Shown here: positions 1 to 7,939 of the stretch, piece after piece
Position numbering within the stretch: position 1 is the stretch's first letter
How the letters are laid out: every line of letters begins with the position of its first letter
NCBI GenBank assembly: GCA_021162485.1
Contig: JAGGYP010000091.1
Span: 1-10,276 of the forward strand
Length of the DNA stretch: 10,276 bases
DNA from: Thermoplasmata archaeon
GTDB lineage: Archaea; Thermoplasmatota; E2; DHVEG-1; B8-G13
Reading direction: 5' to 3'
Notes under the pieces: generated by a model
The model's input: only the letters and a program-made list of their open reading frames with translations
Told to the model about the DNA's origin: nothing
Databases searched by the model: none
Program-made: the position numbers and the translations under genes

Positions 1-1017
1 ACAAATGAGACAGGTTTCGCCCCTCTTGTTGCACCAGAGGTAGATGAGGATAAAAGCTACAAGATCACAGTTTATAAGGATGGGTATGAGGAAAATGAGA
101 CCACACTAACAGTGAAGGATATAGATGAAACTGATCCAGAGGAAAACGTTACAGAACAGGAGAATCAGTCTATCCTATATGTGTTTTACCAGGATCCAAT
201 GTTTGAAAACCAACCATTTATGGTTGTTGTGGCAGATAATGTTACAGAGACAGAAAATGGTACCATTCTCTACAACCCAGTAATAAATGCTATTGTTAAA
301 TTCAACAATGAAACAAAATATACGGATATAAATGGAAGCGCGTTGTTTGTTTCACCGAGCGTGGATGGAGAAGCAAATTACACTGTGATAGTTACCAAGG
401 AGGGTTATAACACAGTCGAAAAAACTGTAAAGATCATAGACTCTCCCTTAACCATAGATGCACCTACATACATAAATGAAACAGAAGAGTTCAAAATAAT
501 TGTTAAACTATATGATGAACCAGTTGCTGCATATGTAATCTTCAATGACACGGAAAACTATACAGATGAAAACGGTGAACTATTATTAAAAGCACCAGAA
601 GTAGAAAATGATACAATGTTTAACATCACTGTCATAACTGCGTACAATGACACCTATATCTATGGTGAGGTGAAGATATTGATCAAAAATAGAGAGGCAC
701 AAGCTCAGTCTACACTTAGTGAGAGTTGGCTTGGCGTGCTGCTTGGAATAATTGTAGCACTTCTAATATCTCTAGCGTGTTTCATTTTAATGAGAAGAAG
801 AAAAACAATGTTTTCAAAGAAGGAAAAAATTGAGACATTTGCAGAGGTTGAAGATAACATAGTAGAAGATTTCCAACCCATAGAAGAGGAGAGAAATGAG
901 AAAACAGACGATGAAATATCAGAGACAAAAGAAACCCTTCCTGCTGTATCTGATGCTTACCTAGATAAAGTTATAGACTCGATAATAAAGAAAAACATTG
1001 ACAAGACAAAAGCATAA
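1..1017 (+). CDS. Membrane-anchored, sequon-rich surface protein with beta-sandwich repeats (5' end missing)
   Basis: The reading frame is open from base 1, so the start lies outside the window; the GTG at 112 is internal. The visible 338 residues end at TAA. Three related repeat units can be seen, each with a pattern like 'T-x-x-x-G-x-x-x-x-x-A/S-P-x-V' followed by 'Y-x-I/V-x-V-x-K-x-G-Y'. This resembles the small Ig-like or carboxypeptidase-regulatory-like beta-sandwich repeats of archaeal surface proteins. The extracellular part carries about 15 N-x-S/T sequons. A hydrophobic helix of about 22 residues (near visible residues 243-264) is followed by RRRK, the usual stop-transfer charge pattern. 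An acidic tail of about 70 residues, rich in Glu and Asp, would be cytoplasmic. I infer a type I-like cell-surface protein with its N-terminus outside. I do not recognise a specific family, and no enzymatic motif is visible. It is convergent with top6A and shows no functional link to it. Confidence 0.8.
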   Translation, partial: TNETGFAPLVAPEVDEDKSYKITVYKDGYEENETTLTVKDIDETDPEENVTEQENQSILYVFYQDPMFENQPFMVVVADNVTETENGTILYNPVINAIVKFNNETKYTDINGSALFVSPSVDGEANYTVIVTKEGYNTVEKTVKIIDSPLTIDAPTYINETEEFKIIVKLYDEPVAAYVIFNDTENYTDENGELLLKAPEVENDTMFNITVITAYNDTYIYGEVKILIKNREAQAQSTLSESWLGVLLGIIVALLISLACFILMRRRKTMFSKKEKIETFAEVEDNIVEDFQPIEEERNEKTDDEISETKETLPAVSDAYLDKVIDSIIKKNIDKTKA

Positions 1018-1032
1018 GCATAGCTTTTTTTC
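1008..1032. terminator. Terminator between convergent genes
   Basis: AAAAGC (1008-1013) can pair with GCTTTT (1023-1028) around a 9-base loop, and the plus strand continues in a run of T (1025-1031). The site overlaps the stop codon of the surface-protein gene and abuts the stop of top6A, so it probably ends the plus-strand transcript. The minus strand has only a short T run here, so its use by top6A is uncertain. Archaeal termination needs mainly the T-rich tract. Confidence 0.5.
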
Positions 1033-2124
1033 TTATTTTATTATACCCATTTCGCTCAATTTTTCAGGTAGATAAGTATCAGTAACATAATCTAATCCAT
1101 ATTTTGCCAAAGCCTGTTGCTCTGATTTCTTACCAAGTTGAAGTTGCAATTTTATCTCTCCCTTCCAAAACTCGTCTTGGAACCTGGGATCGCTTAGCTC
1201 ACTTTTCAGTGCATTTATATCCTCTTTTGTTAGATCATCAGTGGGCAGCTCATAGTTAACAATGTCAGAAGGTGTGACTCCTAAAAACTGTGCAGCAGGG
1301 GTTGCCAGATATTCTGATATATGTGCTGTTTTTATTGCACCATATGCCACACTTGCGAATATCCTATAGCTCCATGGGTCGCAATCAGTAAAAACAAGCA
1401 CTGGCAAACCTAGTTCCTCGTTTAGTCTTTTCAACAATCTTCTTGTAGATCTTGCTGGTTGACCTTTTAGATGTACCAGTATTGCTCTACTCTTCTCATC
1501 AAACCCGTTTTCTACTAGCCTATCAAACATACCACCTGTTTCTACAGCTAGGACAAAATCAGCATCATATTTTTTAAACGATATTTTTTCAGGTTCAACA
1601 TTATAAGGTATGGAATAACCTGCATCGCCGACATCATCTTGACAATGAATTTTTCTTTTTACTCCTGTTCTTGTGACTTCTTCAATAACAATGTTTCCAA
1701 TAATCCTTGCACCATCTTCTTCTGGTCTAAGCTTAAAATCTTCTCTTAGGCAACCTGTTATCACTTCTAGATCCTCTGCAAGACTATCTGATTCCTGCTG
1801 GGAGTTAAACTTTGCAAGGCTCCATCCTTCTGATATATAATACATCTCTCTCAGCGTAGATGATTTTTTGTTTTCTATCATTTGTTTTATAAACTCCACA
1901 ATGTACATTGTTCTAAGAAGCATGTATGCTCCATCTAATGTTTTTGCAGATCTTTTTGAAAGATTTTTGCCATATTTCCATACACTATGTTTTTCACTAA
2001 ATACAATGTTGGATTTTGTTCTAGTAGGTAGGGTGATACAGGGAATCTCTGAATTTTTAAAGTCGTTGTATACCTTCTCTGCTATACTTTGTATCTTGCT
2101 TATGGCATCTCTATCTCTTTGCAT
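1033..2124 (-). CDS. top6A: DNA topoisomerase VI subunit A (type IIB, DNA-cleaving subunit)
   Basis: This 363-residue protein is the catalytic DNA-breaking subunit of the A2B2 topoisomerase VI. The family makes ATP-dependent double-strand breaks with short 5' overhangs to relax and decatenate DNA, and is the archaeal relative of Spo11. The winged-helix (5Y-CAP) domain contains L-R-E-M-Y-Y at residues 91-96; the second Tyr (Y96) is the expected DNA-linking nucleophile. The Toprim domain shows the metal-binding Glu in V-E-T-G-G-M-F (E195) and the D-x-D pair in F-T-D-C-D-P (D247, D249). The length matches the family, and nothing is truncated. The start is ATG, preceded by a strong Shine-Dalgarno sequence inside the end of top6B. 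Only 3 bases separate it from the top6B stop, so the two are almost certainly co-transcribed and translationally linked. The 140-residue open frame antisense to its 5' end is a shadow. Confidence 0.97.
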   Translation of the reverse strand: MQRDRDAISKIQSIAEKVYNDFKNSEIPCITLPTRTKSNIVFSEKHSVWKYGKNLSKRSAKTLDGAYMLLRTMYIVEFIKQMIENKKSSTLREMYYISEGWSLAKFNSQQESDSLAEDLEVITGCLREDFKLRPEEDGARIIGNIVIEEVTRTGVKRKIHCQDDVGDAGYSIPYNVEPEKISFKKYDADFVLAVETGGMFDRLVENGFDEKSRAILVHLKGQPARSTRRLLKRLNEELGLPVLVFTDCDPWSYRIFASVAYGAIKTAHISEYLATPAAQFLGVTPSDIVNYELPTDDLTKEDINALKSELSDPRFQDEFWKGEIKLQLQLGKKSEQQALAKYGLDYVTDTYLPEKLSEMGIIK

Positions 2125-2127
2125 TTT

Positions 2128-4068
2128 TTACTCACCCTCCCATTTCTCTGCGCCTATAACATATTCAGGGTTTATCCCATCTATATATAGATCATTTTCT
2201 TCAAAATCTTCTTTTGCCAGGCTTGTCATCTCAAAAAGTAGTTCTATTTTTTCGGTTGGTTTAATATTGTCAATTTTCCATTTCAGATAATAATCCTTTA
2301 TTTCTATGGGTTTTGGATCAGCTTTTATTATTTTTCCCTCCCTTGGTTTTAAGGCGTATAGGTTAAACTTCAATGGTTTACGTTTGTAATTTACTATGGT
2401 TATCCTGCTCGTTGTTACATGTTCATCTGACCCTTCATATAGTGTAGTTTGTCCATCTGATTTTATAACTTGAGATAGAGGTTTTTTTGTATACTCAACA
2501 GAGTCTTCAATCCATACCACGTCCATTATCTTTGTTATTACCTCATCTAATGGTGGGATTGGTTTGTTTAATATTAGAGATGTTTTCTTAGCAAGCTCTG
2601 GCAGAATCTTTGTGATAAGGTCGAATTTCTCTCTCGTCTTGGCTCTCTTAGCTTTTTTGGTTAAATGCCTTTGCATCTTTCTTGCGCATTCTCTGAATGC
2701 AAGTTTTATCTCGTTTTCAATCTCTGGTATGTCAGCTATGGCTTCTTTGCTTTCTGAGGTGAAAGGCACATGTGTTGATGCGACATGAACTAGAAAAATA
2801 GCAGGACCCACAGGTATACCTTTTCCACCTTTTTGCTCTAAGCCATATCTTCTCCAATCTATGCTTGATATTGCGGCTGTTGATACACAATCTCCTTGCT
2901 GATAAAGAAGCGGTACTCGGTTTGCAAATCTTAGTATTTTTACAGGGCTGTCCTTGGGTAGATTACCACCGTATACTATGCCAACCTCTACTTGGAAGGG
3001 GTTACCAGAGAAAACAGATGGCGGCCTTGATGTAGTGACTATGAACTCTGGAGAAATTTCTTGTGTTTCATGTTTTAAACTTCTTCTTATCAAAGTCTCG
3101 CCTATTGGGGATAAACAGTTTGTTGGAGGAGCCATTATCTTGACTTTTTTGAAAGCTTTTAGTAATGTTAAAAGCTGATCTCTTGTTAACATTTTAGGGT
3201 TGATGTTTTTATCCAAACCTGCTTCTTTACACACTGCATTAGTGGTTCTTTCACCCATGCTGCTAAACTCTGTTTTAAGAAAAGCAGAGAGTTTTCTACA
3301 CTTTGTACTCTTTGCCATTTTCATCAGTGTCCCTAGTTCTATTCCATAAGGATGGGGTTTTATCTCTGTACTTGGTCTTGGTAAGATATCTGCTGTTCTT
3401 TCAAAAACATGTTTTTCTCCATCTGGAGCGATAAATGTTATTTGTGCATGAGGGTTTACAATAGAGGTGCTTTGCAAATATTCATGTACGAACCTTTTAC
3501 CTCTTATATAATCGCCGATTATGTTTATCTCAATTCTGGTGCCACATGGTTTTTCCCAGTGTGTTATATCTTGTGATATAATTTCAGGTGTATTGTTATG
3601 AGTGTTTATACCTATCTCATAAACATATGCGGGCATTTTTTCATCTATTTTTGATATCACTCTTGTAGGCTTACCAGTAGTTAATTGTCCATAGAGTACA
3701 ACAGCTGATATGCCTATTCCTTGTTGCCCCCTGCTTTGCTTAATTGCATGAAATCTTGAACCATATAATAATCTACCAAATACATTTGGTATCTGTTTCT
3801 TTATTATACCTGGGCCGTTATCTTCTACAATTATCTTATATTCGTTTTTCTCTCCACCATCTTCGTCTTTTATTTCAACAAGAATATCTGGTAGTATACC
3901 TGCTTCCTCACAAGCATCTAAGCTATTATCTACGCCTTCTTTCACACTTGTTATTATGGCCCTAGTTGGATTGCCAAATCCTAGTATATGTTTATTCCTT
4001 TCAAAAAATTCGGCAACAGAGATCTCCTTTTGTTTTTGAGCTAGTTTTAAAGCGATGGGATTAGCCAA
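2128..4068 (-). CDS. top6B: DNA topoisomerase VI subunit B (GHKL ATPase subunit, long form)
   Basis: This 646-residue protein is the ATP-operated gate subunit of topoisomerase VI and dimerises on ATP binding. The GHKL ATPase fold is clear. The N-box [10 protein letters not shown] holds the likely general base E44 and Mg-binding N48. The G1 box is D-N-G-P-G-I (83-88). The G2 lid is S-R-G-Q-Q-G-I-G (112-119). A helix-two-turn-helix region follows (about 230-305), then the transducer, with the probable switch lysine in S-E-S-K-E-A (K441). Beyond about residue 530 there is a beta-rich C-terminal domain of roughly 110 residues. It resembles the Ig-like domain known in the longer euryarchaeal subunit B, and is absent from the short crenarchaeal form of about 530 residues. 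The start is TTG; no ATG or GTG lies in frame between it and the upstream Shine-Dalgarno sequence. It is the first gene of the top6B-top6A unit. Confidence 0.96.
   Translation of the reverse strand: MANPIALKLAQKQKEISVAEFFERNKHILGFGNPTRAIITSVKEGVDNSLDACEEAGILPDILVEIKDEDGGEKNEYKIIVEDNGPGIIKKQIPNVFGRLLYGSRFHAIKQSRGQQGIGISAVVLYGQLTTGKPTRVISKIDEKMPAYVYEIGINTHNNTPEIISQDITHWEKPCGTRIEINIIGDYIRGKRFVHEYLQSTSIVNPHAQITFIAPDGEKHVFERTADILPRPSTEIKPHPYGIELGTLMKMAKSTKCRKLSAFLKTEFSSMGERTTNAVCKEAGLDKNINPKMLTRDQLLTLLKAFKKVKIMAPPTNCLSPIGETLIRRSLKHETQEISPEFIVTTSRPPSVFSGNPFQVEVGIVYGGNLPKDSPVKILRFANRVPLLYQQGDCVSTAAISSIDWRRYGLEQKGGKGIPVGPAIFLVHVASTHVPFTSESKEAIADIPEIENEIKLAFRECARKMQRHLTKKAKRAKTREKFDLITKILPELAKKTSLILNKPIPPLDEVITKIMDVVWIEDSVEYTKKPLSQVIKSDGQTTLYEGSDEHVTTSRITIVNYKRKPLKFNLYALKPREGKIIKADPKPIEIKDYYLKWKIDNIKPTEKIELLFEMTSLAKEDFEENDLYIDGINPEYVIGAEKWEGE
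2131..2140 (-). promoter_or_regulatory. Ribosome binding site of top6A
   Basis: On the minus strand GGAGGGTGAG lies 6 bases before the top6A ATG. It closely matches the complement of the archaeal 16S rRNA 3' end (GGAGGTGAT), with one extra G. It sits inside the last codons of top6B, which supports translational coupling of the two subunits. Confidence 0.75.
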
Positions 4069-4081
4069 TTTAACAGCTTCC

Positions 4082-4087
4082 CCTCCT
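4082..4087 (-). promoter_or_regulatory. Ribosome binding site supporting a TTG start for top6B
   Basis: On the minus strand AGGAGG (continuing as AGGAGGGG) lies 13 bases upstream of the TTG at 4066-4068. The spacing is slightly long. The next codons upstream offer no ATG, GTG or TTG, and the sequence after TTG encodes the conserved N-terminus ahead of the ATPase domain, so TTG is the best start. Confidence 0.55.
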
Positions 4088-4119
4088 AAACCTTCTTCAA
4101 TTTTGATATACTGGGAGGG

Positions 4120-4131
4120 TTTATAATAATT
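4120..4131 (-). promoter_or_regulatory. Probable TATA box of the top6B-top6A unit
   Basis: On the minus strand the sequence reads AAATTATTATAA, an AT-only block followed by ACC. It lies about 55-60 bases before the TTG start. With the usual archaeal spacing of about 25 bases, transcription would begin near 4100-4105, giving a leader that contains the AGGAGG site. This is based on position and composition only. Confidence 0.35.
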
Positions 4132-4309
4132 TTTATGGGAGAATCAAAAGTAAAAAATTGTTTTTTGCTGAAAAAAAGATGATTATGTTGGAATGTAGAA
4201 TAGATCTATAGAATCTGATAGTATTTGTCTAGATTTCTAAAAGTTTTCAAATTCTGTACATGCTTTTACTGTTTGATGTTAAAAGGGTAATGCCACATAT
4301 TCCATTCGT

Positions 4310-4392
4310 CAATCCAAAATCTAGCACATGGTTTGTACGGCTACGGCAGAGGTTAGCCGGCCTTTGAACTCCATCCTGTTTTCTTGTTTTGG
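4310..4392 (+). other. GC-rich hairpin island in the top6B-valS gap (possible small RNA)
   Basis: The 488-base gap between the divergent top6B and valS genes contains no convincing coding frame. About 4325-4377 is distinctly richer in G and C than the surrounding AT-rich DNA, the usual mark of structured RNA in such genomes. CGGCTA (4338-4343) can pair with TAGCCG (4354-4359) around a 10-base loop, and ATGG (4328-4331) can pair with CCAT (4371-4374) to close a longer element. A TATA-like GTTAAAAGGG lies about 25-30 bases upstream (4279-4287), and T-rich sequence follows (4379-4390). I could not fit it to a tRNA, box C/D RNA, H/ACA RNA, RNase P RNA or SRP RNA. The strand is a guess. The rest of the gap (4140-4300 and 4395-4480) shows nothing I can name. 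Confidence 0.3.
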
Positions 4393-4490
4393 TTATTATC
4401 AACACCTAGAATAATGTTAGATAGAATGTCTCTTTCATAAACCATGAAATTAAAACTTTTAAACCAGTTTCTCTTTCTAAAGGGTTTAGA

Positions 4491-4503
4491 AAATATTTAT
4501 AAG
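4491..4503 (+). promoter_or_regulatory. Probable TATA box of valS
   Basis: AAATATTTATAAG matches the archaeal box A (T-T-T-A-T-A) and lies about 55-65 bases before the valS ATG. Purine-rich bases just upstream (GGGTTTAGA) could serve as a BRE. Transcription would begin near 4525-4530, leaving a leader of about 30 bases that contains the ribosome binding site. Confidence 0.5.
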
Positions 4504-4541
4504 CCGAAATTTACTTCGATTTGCAAGTATAGGCGTTAATG

Positions 4542-4547
4542 AAGGAG
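4542..4547 (+). promoter_or_regulatory. Ribosome binding site of valS
   Basis: AAGGAG lies 9 bases before the ATG at 4557, a normal spacing. It supports this start over any later Met and fits the expected N-terminus of class I synthetases. Confidence 0.6.
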
Positions 4548-4556
4548 TAGAAAGTT

Positions 4557-7235
4557 ATGGGTCAGTATAATCAAAAAGAGATAGAAAAAAAATGGCAAGA
4601 GAAATGGCAGGAGATGAAAATATACAGGTTTGATTTTAATGATAAAAATAAACCTGTATATAGTATAGATGTTCCCCCGCGATATGCATCAGGTCCATTG
4701 CATGTTGGTCATGCTGTTCACTATACCCATATTGATTTTGTAGCCCGATATAAGAGAATACGTGGTTACAATGTTTTTTTCCCGTTATGTTTTGATGTGA
4801 ATGGTATTCCTATAGAAGAGAGAGTAGAGAGAAAACTGAACATCACTCGTAAAGATATAGATAGACATGAGTTTATAAAATTATGCTCTGAGTTTGCACA
4901 GAAGAATATCAAAACAATGATAGATCAGTATGTTAAGCTTGGAGAAAGCATGGATCCTAGCATATACTATCAAACTGATTCAAAAGATTATAGGAGAATA
5001 ACCCAAATTTCTTTTATAGAACATTATGAAAAAGGACACATCTATAAGGGAGAGTTTCCAGTGAATTGGTGTCCACGATGCATGACAGCTATGGCAGATG
5101 CAGAGGTTCAATATACAGAAAGAAAAACATCGCTTAACACTATAAAGTTTTATTTCGTTGATGAACAACCTGAGGCAATTCTAAAGTATCATGGTATTGG
5201 TAAAGACAAAAAAGGCTTCTACGTTGAGATTGCTACAACTAGACCCGAGATGCTACCATCTTGTCAAATCGTAGCCGTTAACCCTATGGATGAGAGGGCA
5301 CCATGGCTGGTGGGTCAAAAGCTAAAGGTTCCAATTTTTGAGAAAGAAGTAAAGATTGTTGCTGATGAATCAGTTGATGCAAACTTTGGAACAGGAATAG
5401 TGATGATTTGTACTATTGGTGACAAAGAAGATTTAAAGTGGGTGTTCAAATACAAGCTACCCTTGGAGATGAGTATAGATGAAGAGGGGAGAATGACAGA
5501 GATATGCGGAAAATATAAAGGTATGAAAATTGAGGATGCACGTAAAAAAGTAATAGAAGACCTGAGAAGCACAGGTTATTTGGTAAAACAGGAGTCTCTT
5601 CTCCAAAATGTTGGTGTCTGCTGGAGATGTAAAACACCTGTAGAATTTATACTTGCTAAACAATGGTTTTTAAAAACACTTCCCTTCAAAGAAAAAGTAT
5701 TAGAAGCCAGTAACAAGATGAAATGGTTTCCAAAGTTTATGAAAATACGTTTAGAAGAATGGGTTAACTCCTTGGAATGGGACTGGGTTATATCCAGGCA
5801 ACGCTATTTTGCTACACCTATACCAGTTTGGGAATGTGAAAATTGCGAATATGTAGTTGTGGCTAGAAAAGAGGATTGTTATGTAGATCCAACAGTTGAT
5901 AAGCCACCTGTGGAAAAATGTCCAAAGTGCGGTGGCAAGTTGAAAGGGTGCGAAGATGTTTTTGATACATGGATGGACTCTTCTATCTCGCCACTTTACA
6001 ACACCTTCTGGTATAGAGACAATGAAAATTTCAAAAGACTATATCCTATGTCTCTCAGACCTCAAGCTCATGATATAATAAGAACCTGGGCATTTTATAC
6101 CATTTTGAGATGCTCTTTGCTCACAGGCGACATACCTTTTGAAAACATAATGATGGGTGGTTTCATTCTTTCAGAGGAAGGAAAACCAATGCATGCTAGC
6201 TTAGGAAATGTTATAGACCCTATGGATGTGGTGGAGAAAAACTCAGCAGATGCTTTTAGATACTATGCTACAACGTGTTCTCTCGGCGAGGATAACCCGT
6301 TTAGATCAAAAGATGTAATACATGGTATAAGGTTGCTTAGAAAAATATGGAATGCAGAATCATTTTTAGGAAACCATCTACCAGATGTTAAACCTAAAAA
6401 ACCAGAGAATCTTAGAAAAATGGATAAATGGATATTATCAAAATATAGTAAACTTGTCAGAAACTGTACAGAGCAAATGGATAATTTTGATTTCTCAAAA
6501 GCTATGAAAAATATAGAGTTTTTCCTATGGCATGAGCTAGCTGATCACTATATTGAGATTATTAAACCATTCTTATATGGAAAGAAAAGCGATGATAGTA
6601 TAAAATATACTATCTACACTATTGGTCTAGGACTACTAAAGCTTCTTTCACCCTTTTTCCCACATATAACAGAGGAGCTTTACCATAAATATTATAAGAA
6701 ATTTGAGGGAGAAAAAAGTATACATGTTTCCAAATGGCCAGATGAAATTCTAATAGATGAAACTGTGGAGGAAGAGGGAGAGAGAATAAAGGAAATTATA
6801 GCTTCTATAAGGAAGTGGAAAGCAGAGCAAGGAATGCCTTTGAATAAAGAGCTGGAGGAAGTTGAAATTATCATAAAACAGAAACTAACAGGCGAAGATA
6901 AAGAATATATAAAACTGCCTTTGAGAATAAAAAATTTGAATGTCAGCTCCAAATTCGATTTAGAGGAAATTATAACAGGAGTAAAATTTGTATATGCAAA
7001 CCTGGGAAAAAGATTTAAAGATAAAACAAAAAAAATTGTTGAAGAAATAAAGAAAGTAGATCTAGATAGGTTGTATAAAGAAATAAGAGAAAAAAACAAG
7101 GTTACCCTAGATATAAATGGCGAGAGAATCGAAATCGAACCAAATGATCTAGACTTTGAGAAAAGATATACCATGCATGGGGAAGAAGTTAATTTGATTT
7201 ATTTAGAGAATATTGTAATTGCTATACGCAAGTAG
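4557..7235 (+). CDS. valS: Valyl-tRNA synthetase, archaeal type, with altered KMSKS loop
   Basis: This 892-residue class I synthetase charges tRNA-Val with valine in the cytoplasm and edits mischarged threonine. The Rossmann fold opens with P-P-R-Y-A-S-G-P-L-H-V-G-H; the HIGH motif is HVGH at 49-52. The CP1 editing insert contains A-T-T-R-P-E-M-L-P-S-C (226-236) and N-P-M-D-E-R. The form R-P-E-x-L-P-x-C points to the archaeal/type 2 ValRS rather than IleRS or LeuRS. Four CxxC pairs (172/175, 355/358, 427/430, 455/458) are likely zinc ligands. The KMSKS position reads P-M-H-A-S followed by L-G-N-V-I (544-553), so both lysines of the classical motif are missing, although a Lys sits one residue earlier (K543). 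The helical anticodon-binding domain runs from about 610 to 760, and a charged C-terminal segment completes the protein. The length is normal and the frame is intact. It stands alone with its own promoter and a T-rich end. Confidence 0.95.
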   Translation: MGQYNQKEIEKKWQEKWQEMKIYRFDFNDKNKPVYSIDVPPRYASGPLHVGHAVHYTHIDFVARYKRIRGYNVFFPLCFDVNGIPIEERVERKLNITRKDIDRHEFIKLCSEFAQKNIKTMIDQYVKLGESMDPSIYYQTDSKDYRRITQISFIEHYEKGHIYKGEFPVNWCPRCMTAMADAEVQYTERKTSLNTIKFYFVDEQPEAILKYHGIGKDKKGFYVEIATTRPEMLPSCQIVAVNPMDERAPWLVGQKLKVPIFEKEVKIVADESVDANFGTGIVMICTIGDKEDLKWVFKYKLPLEMSIDEEGRMTEICGKYKGMKIEDARKKVIEDLRSTGYLVKQESLLQNVGVCWRCKTPVEFILAKQWFLKTLPFKEKVLEASNKMKWFPKFMKIRLEEWVNSLEWDWVISRQRYFATPIPVWECENCEYVVVARKEDCYVDPTVDKPPVEKCPKCGGKLKGCEDVFDTWMDSSISPLYNTFWYRDNENFKRLYPMSLRPQAHDIIRTWAFYTILRCSLLTGDIPFENIMMGGFILSEEGKPMHASLGNVIDPMDVVEKNSADAFRYYATTCSLGEDNPFRSKDVIHGIRLLRKIWNAESFLGNHLPDVKPKKPENLRKMDKWILSKYSKLVRNCTEQMDNFDFSKAMKNIEFFLWHELADHYIEIIKPFLYGKKSDDSIKYTIYTIGLGLLKLLSPFFPHITEELYHKYYKKFEGEKSIHVSKWPDEILIDETVEEEGERIKEIIASIRKWKAEQGMPLNKELEEVEIIIKQKLTGEDKEYIKLPLRIKNLNVSSKFDLEEIITGVKFVYANLGKRFKDKTKKIVEEIKKVDLDRLYKEIREKNKVTLDINGERIEIEPNDLDFEKRYTMHGEEVNLIYLENIVIAIRK

Positions 7236-7239
7236 ATCT

Positions 7240-7260
7240 TGTTTTTCTCGATATTTTTTT
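7240..7260 (+). terminator. T-rich terminator of valS
   Basis: Two T tracts, of 5 and 7 bases (7242-7246 and 7254-7260), lie just after the valS stop, without a strong hairpin. Such tracts are enough for archaeal RNA polymerase to terminate. The second tract overlaps the probable promoter of the next gene. Confidence 0.45.
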
Positions 7261-7264
7261 AAAT
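7255..7264 (+). promoter_or_regulatory. Possible TATA box of the transporter gene
   Basis: TTTTTTAAAT lies about 50-60 bases before the ATG at 7314. Transcription would begin near 7285-7290, leaving a leader that holds GGAGG (7293-7297) and GGAG (7301-7304). A second AT-rich block, CATTTAAATT at 7281-7290, is too close to the start unless the mRNA is nearly leaderless. Read-through from valS is also possible. Confidence 0.3.
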
Positions 7265-7300
7265 GGATCTCATATTTTCCCATTTAAATTCTGGAGGCAA

Positions 7301-7304
7301 GGAG
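7301..7304 (+). promoter_or_regulatory. Ribosome binding site of the transporter gene
   Basis: GGAG lies 9 bases before the ATG. A second copy (GGAGG, 7293-7297) lies further upstream. The nearer one has the better spacing. Confidence 0.5.
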
Positions 7305-7313
7305 AGATAAAAA

Positions 7314-7901
7314 ATGGCAAAAAAAGAGGAAAAAGAGGCTATTGCTAACCCAGCATCTCTTGGTTTAGCAGCCTTTGGGTTGACAACAGTTGTTTTAAGC
7401 CTTTTTAATGCAGACATTTTACCTGTAGCAGGAGCAGCTGTTGTTGTACCATTGGCCATGGCTTATGGTGGAACAGGACAATTTTTAGCAGGAATGTGGG
7501 AATTTAAAAAAGGCAACACCTTTGGTGCCACAGCATTTTCATCCTTCGGCACATTCTGGTGGTTTTACGCATTGCTTAACTGGTCGATAGGAGCTGGATT
7601 GATATCTTTAGGAGAGTACGCATCAGTAGCCTTAGCAGCCGCTCTAGCAGCTTGGGGTCTGTTTACATTTTACATGTGGATTGCATCCTTTAAGATCAAT
7701 CATGCAGTATGGGCAGTATTTCTAACACTGTGGATAACATTCTTCCTGCTGAGCGCTGGAGAGTTTTATCCGATAATAAAACTAGCAGGTGGATACATCG
7801 GCTTACTCTGTGGCCTTATAGCACTGTATACCTCTGCAGCTATAGTTATCAACGAAACATTTGGTAAAACAGTTGTACCAGTTGGTAAGCCTCTTCTATA
7901 A
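7314..7901 (+). CDS. satP: Acetate/succinate transporter, GPR1/FUN34/YaaH (SatP) family
   Basis: This 195-residue integral membrane protein belongs to the AceTr (GPR1/FUN34/YaaH) family, whose members carry acetate or succinate across the cytoplasmic membrane, commonly with protons or as anion channels. The family signature N-P-A-S-L-G-L-A-A-F is at 12-21. The equally typical stretch G-M-W-E-F-K-K-G-N-T-F-G-A-T-A-F-S-S-F-G spans 60-79. Six hydrophobic helices can be placed at roughly 15-33, 38-58, 76-95, 101-122, 130-148 and 157-178, the normal number for the family. The short, charged N-terminus (M-A-K-K-E-E-K-E) is probably cytoplasmic. Length and frame are normal. It follows valS by 78 bases on the same strand and converges on the DUF362 gene. 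No acetate-activating enzyme is nearby, so the transport direction (uptake or export) cannot be judged, and the substrate is inferred from the family. Confidence 0.92.
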   Translation: MAKKEEKEAIANPASLGLAAFGLTTVVLSLFNADILPVAGAAVVVPLAMAYGGTGQFLAGMWEFKKGNTFGATAFSSFGTFWWFYALLNWSIGAGLISLGEYASVALAAALAAWGLFTFYMWIASFKINHAVWAVFLTLWITFFLLSAGEFYPIIKLAGGYIGLLCGLIALYTSAAIVINETFGKTVVPVGKPLL

Positions 7902-7919
7902 AACCCTATCCTTCTAACT

Positions 7920-7939
7920 ATATTTTTTCTATATTTTTA
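7920..7939 (+). terminator. T-rich end of the transporter transcript
   Basis: Two T tracts (7923-7928 and 7934-7938) follow the transporter stop codon by about 20 bases, with no clear hairpin. The second tract lies inside the 3' end of the convergent DUF362 gene. Confidence 0.4.

Noticed and set aside
1868..2290. 140-residue plus-strand open frame across the top6A start
   Set aside because: It is antisense to the conserved N-terminus of top6A and the end of top6B, has a low-complexity Ser/Phe/Leu-rich translation, and has no ribosome binding site. It is a shadow.
4136..4183. 15-codon frame (M-G-E-S-K...) after the GGGAGGG at 4113-4119
   Set aside because: Too short to judge, far from the GGGAGGG, and lying within the divergent promoter region of top6B.
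4181..4220. Box C-like GATGATTA and box D-like CTGA, suggesting a C/D RNA
   Set aside because: There are no internal D' and C' boxes, box C has a mismatch at a key base, and the surroundings are plain AT-rich sequence.
4337..4372. tRNA-like fragment (TTTGAACTCC resembling a T-loop)
   Set aside because: No acceptor, D or anticodon stems can be arranged around it.
4322..4384. Minus-strand resemblance to a fluoride riboswitch (GATGGAGTTC)
   Set aside because: The closing GGC/GCC stem and the pseudoknot partner (AACTCC) are missing, and a topoisomerase operon is not an expected target.
4444..4539. 31-codon open frame ending just before valS
   Set aside because: It spans the probable valS TATA box and transcription start, has no ribosome binding site of its own, and its composition is that of AT-rich non-coding DNA. 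A leader peptide cannot be ruled out but nothing supports one.
6692..7174. 160-residue minus-strand open frame
   Set aside because: It is antisense to the Lys/Glu-rich C-terminus of valS, which gives a Phe/Ser/Ile-rich shadow translation. No family is recognisable.
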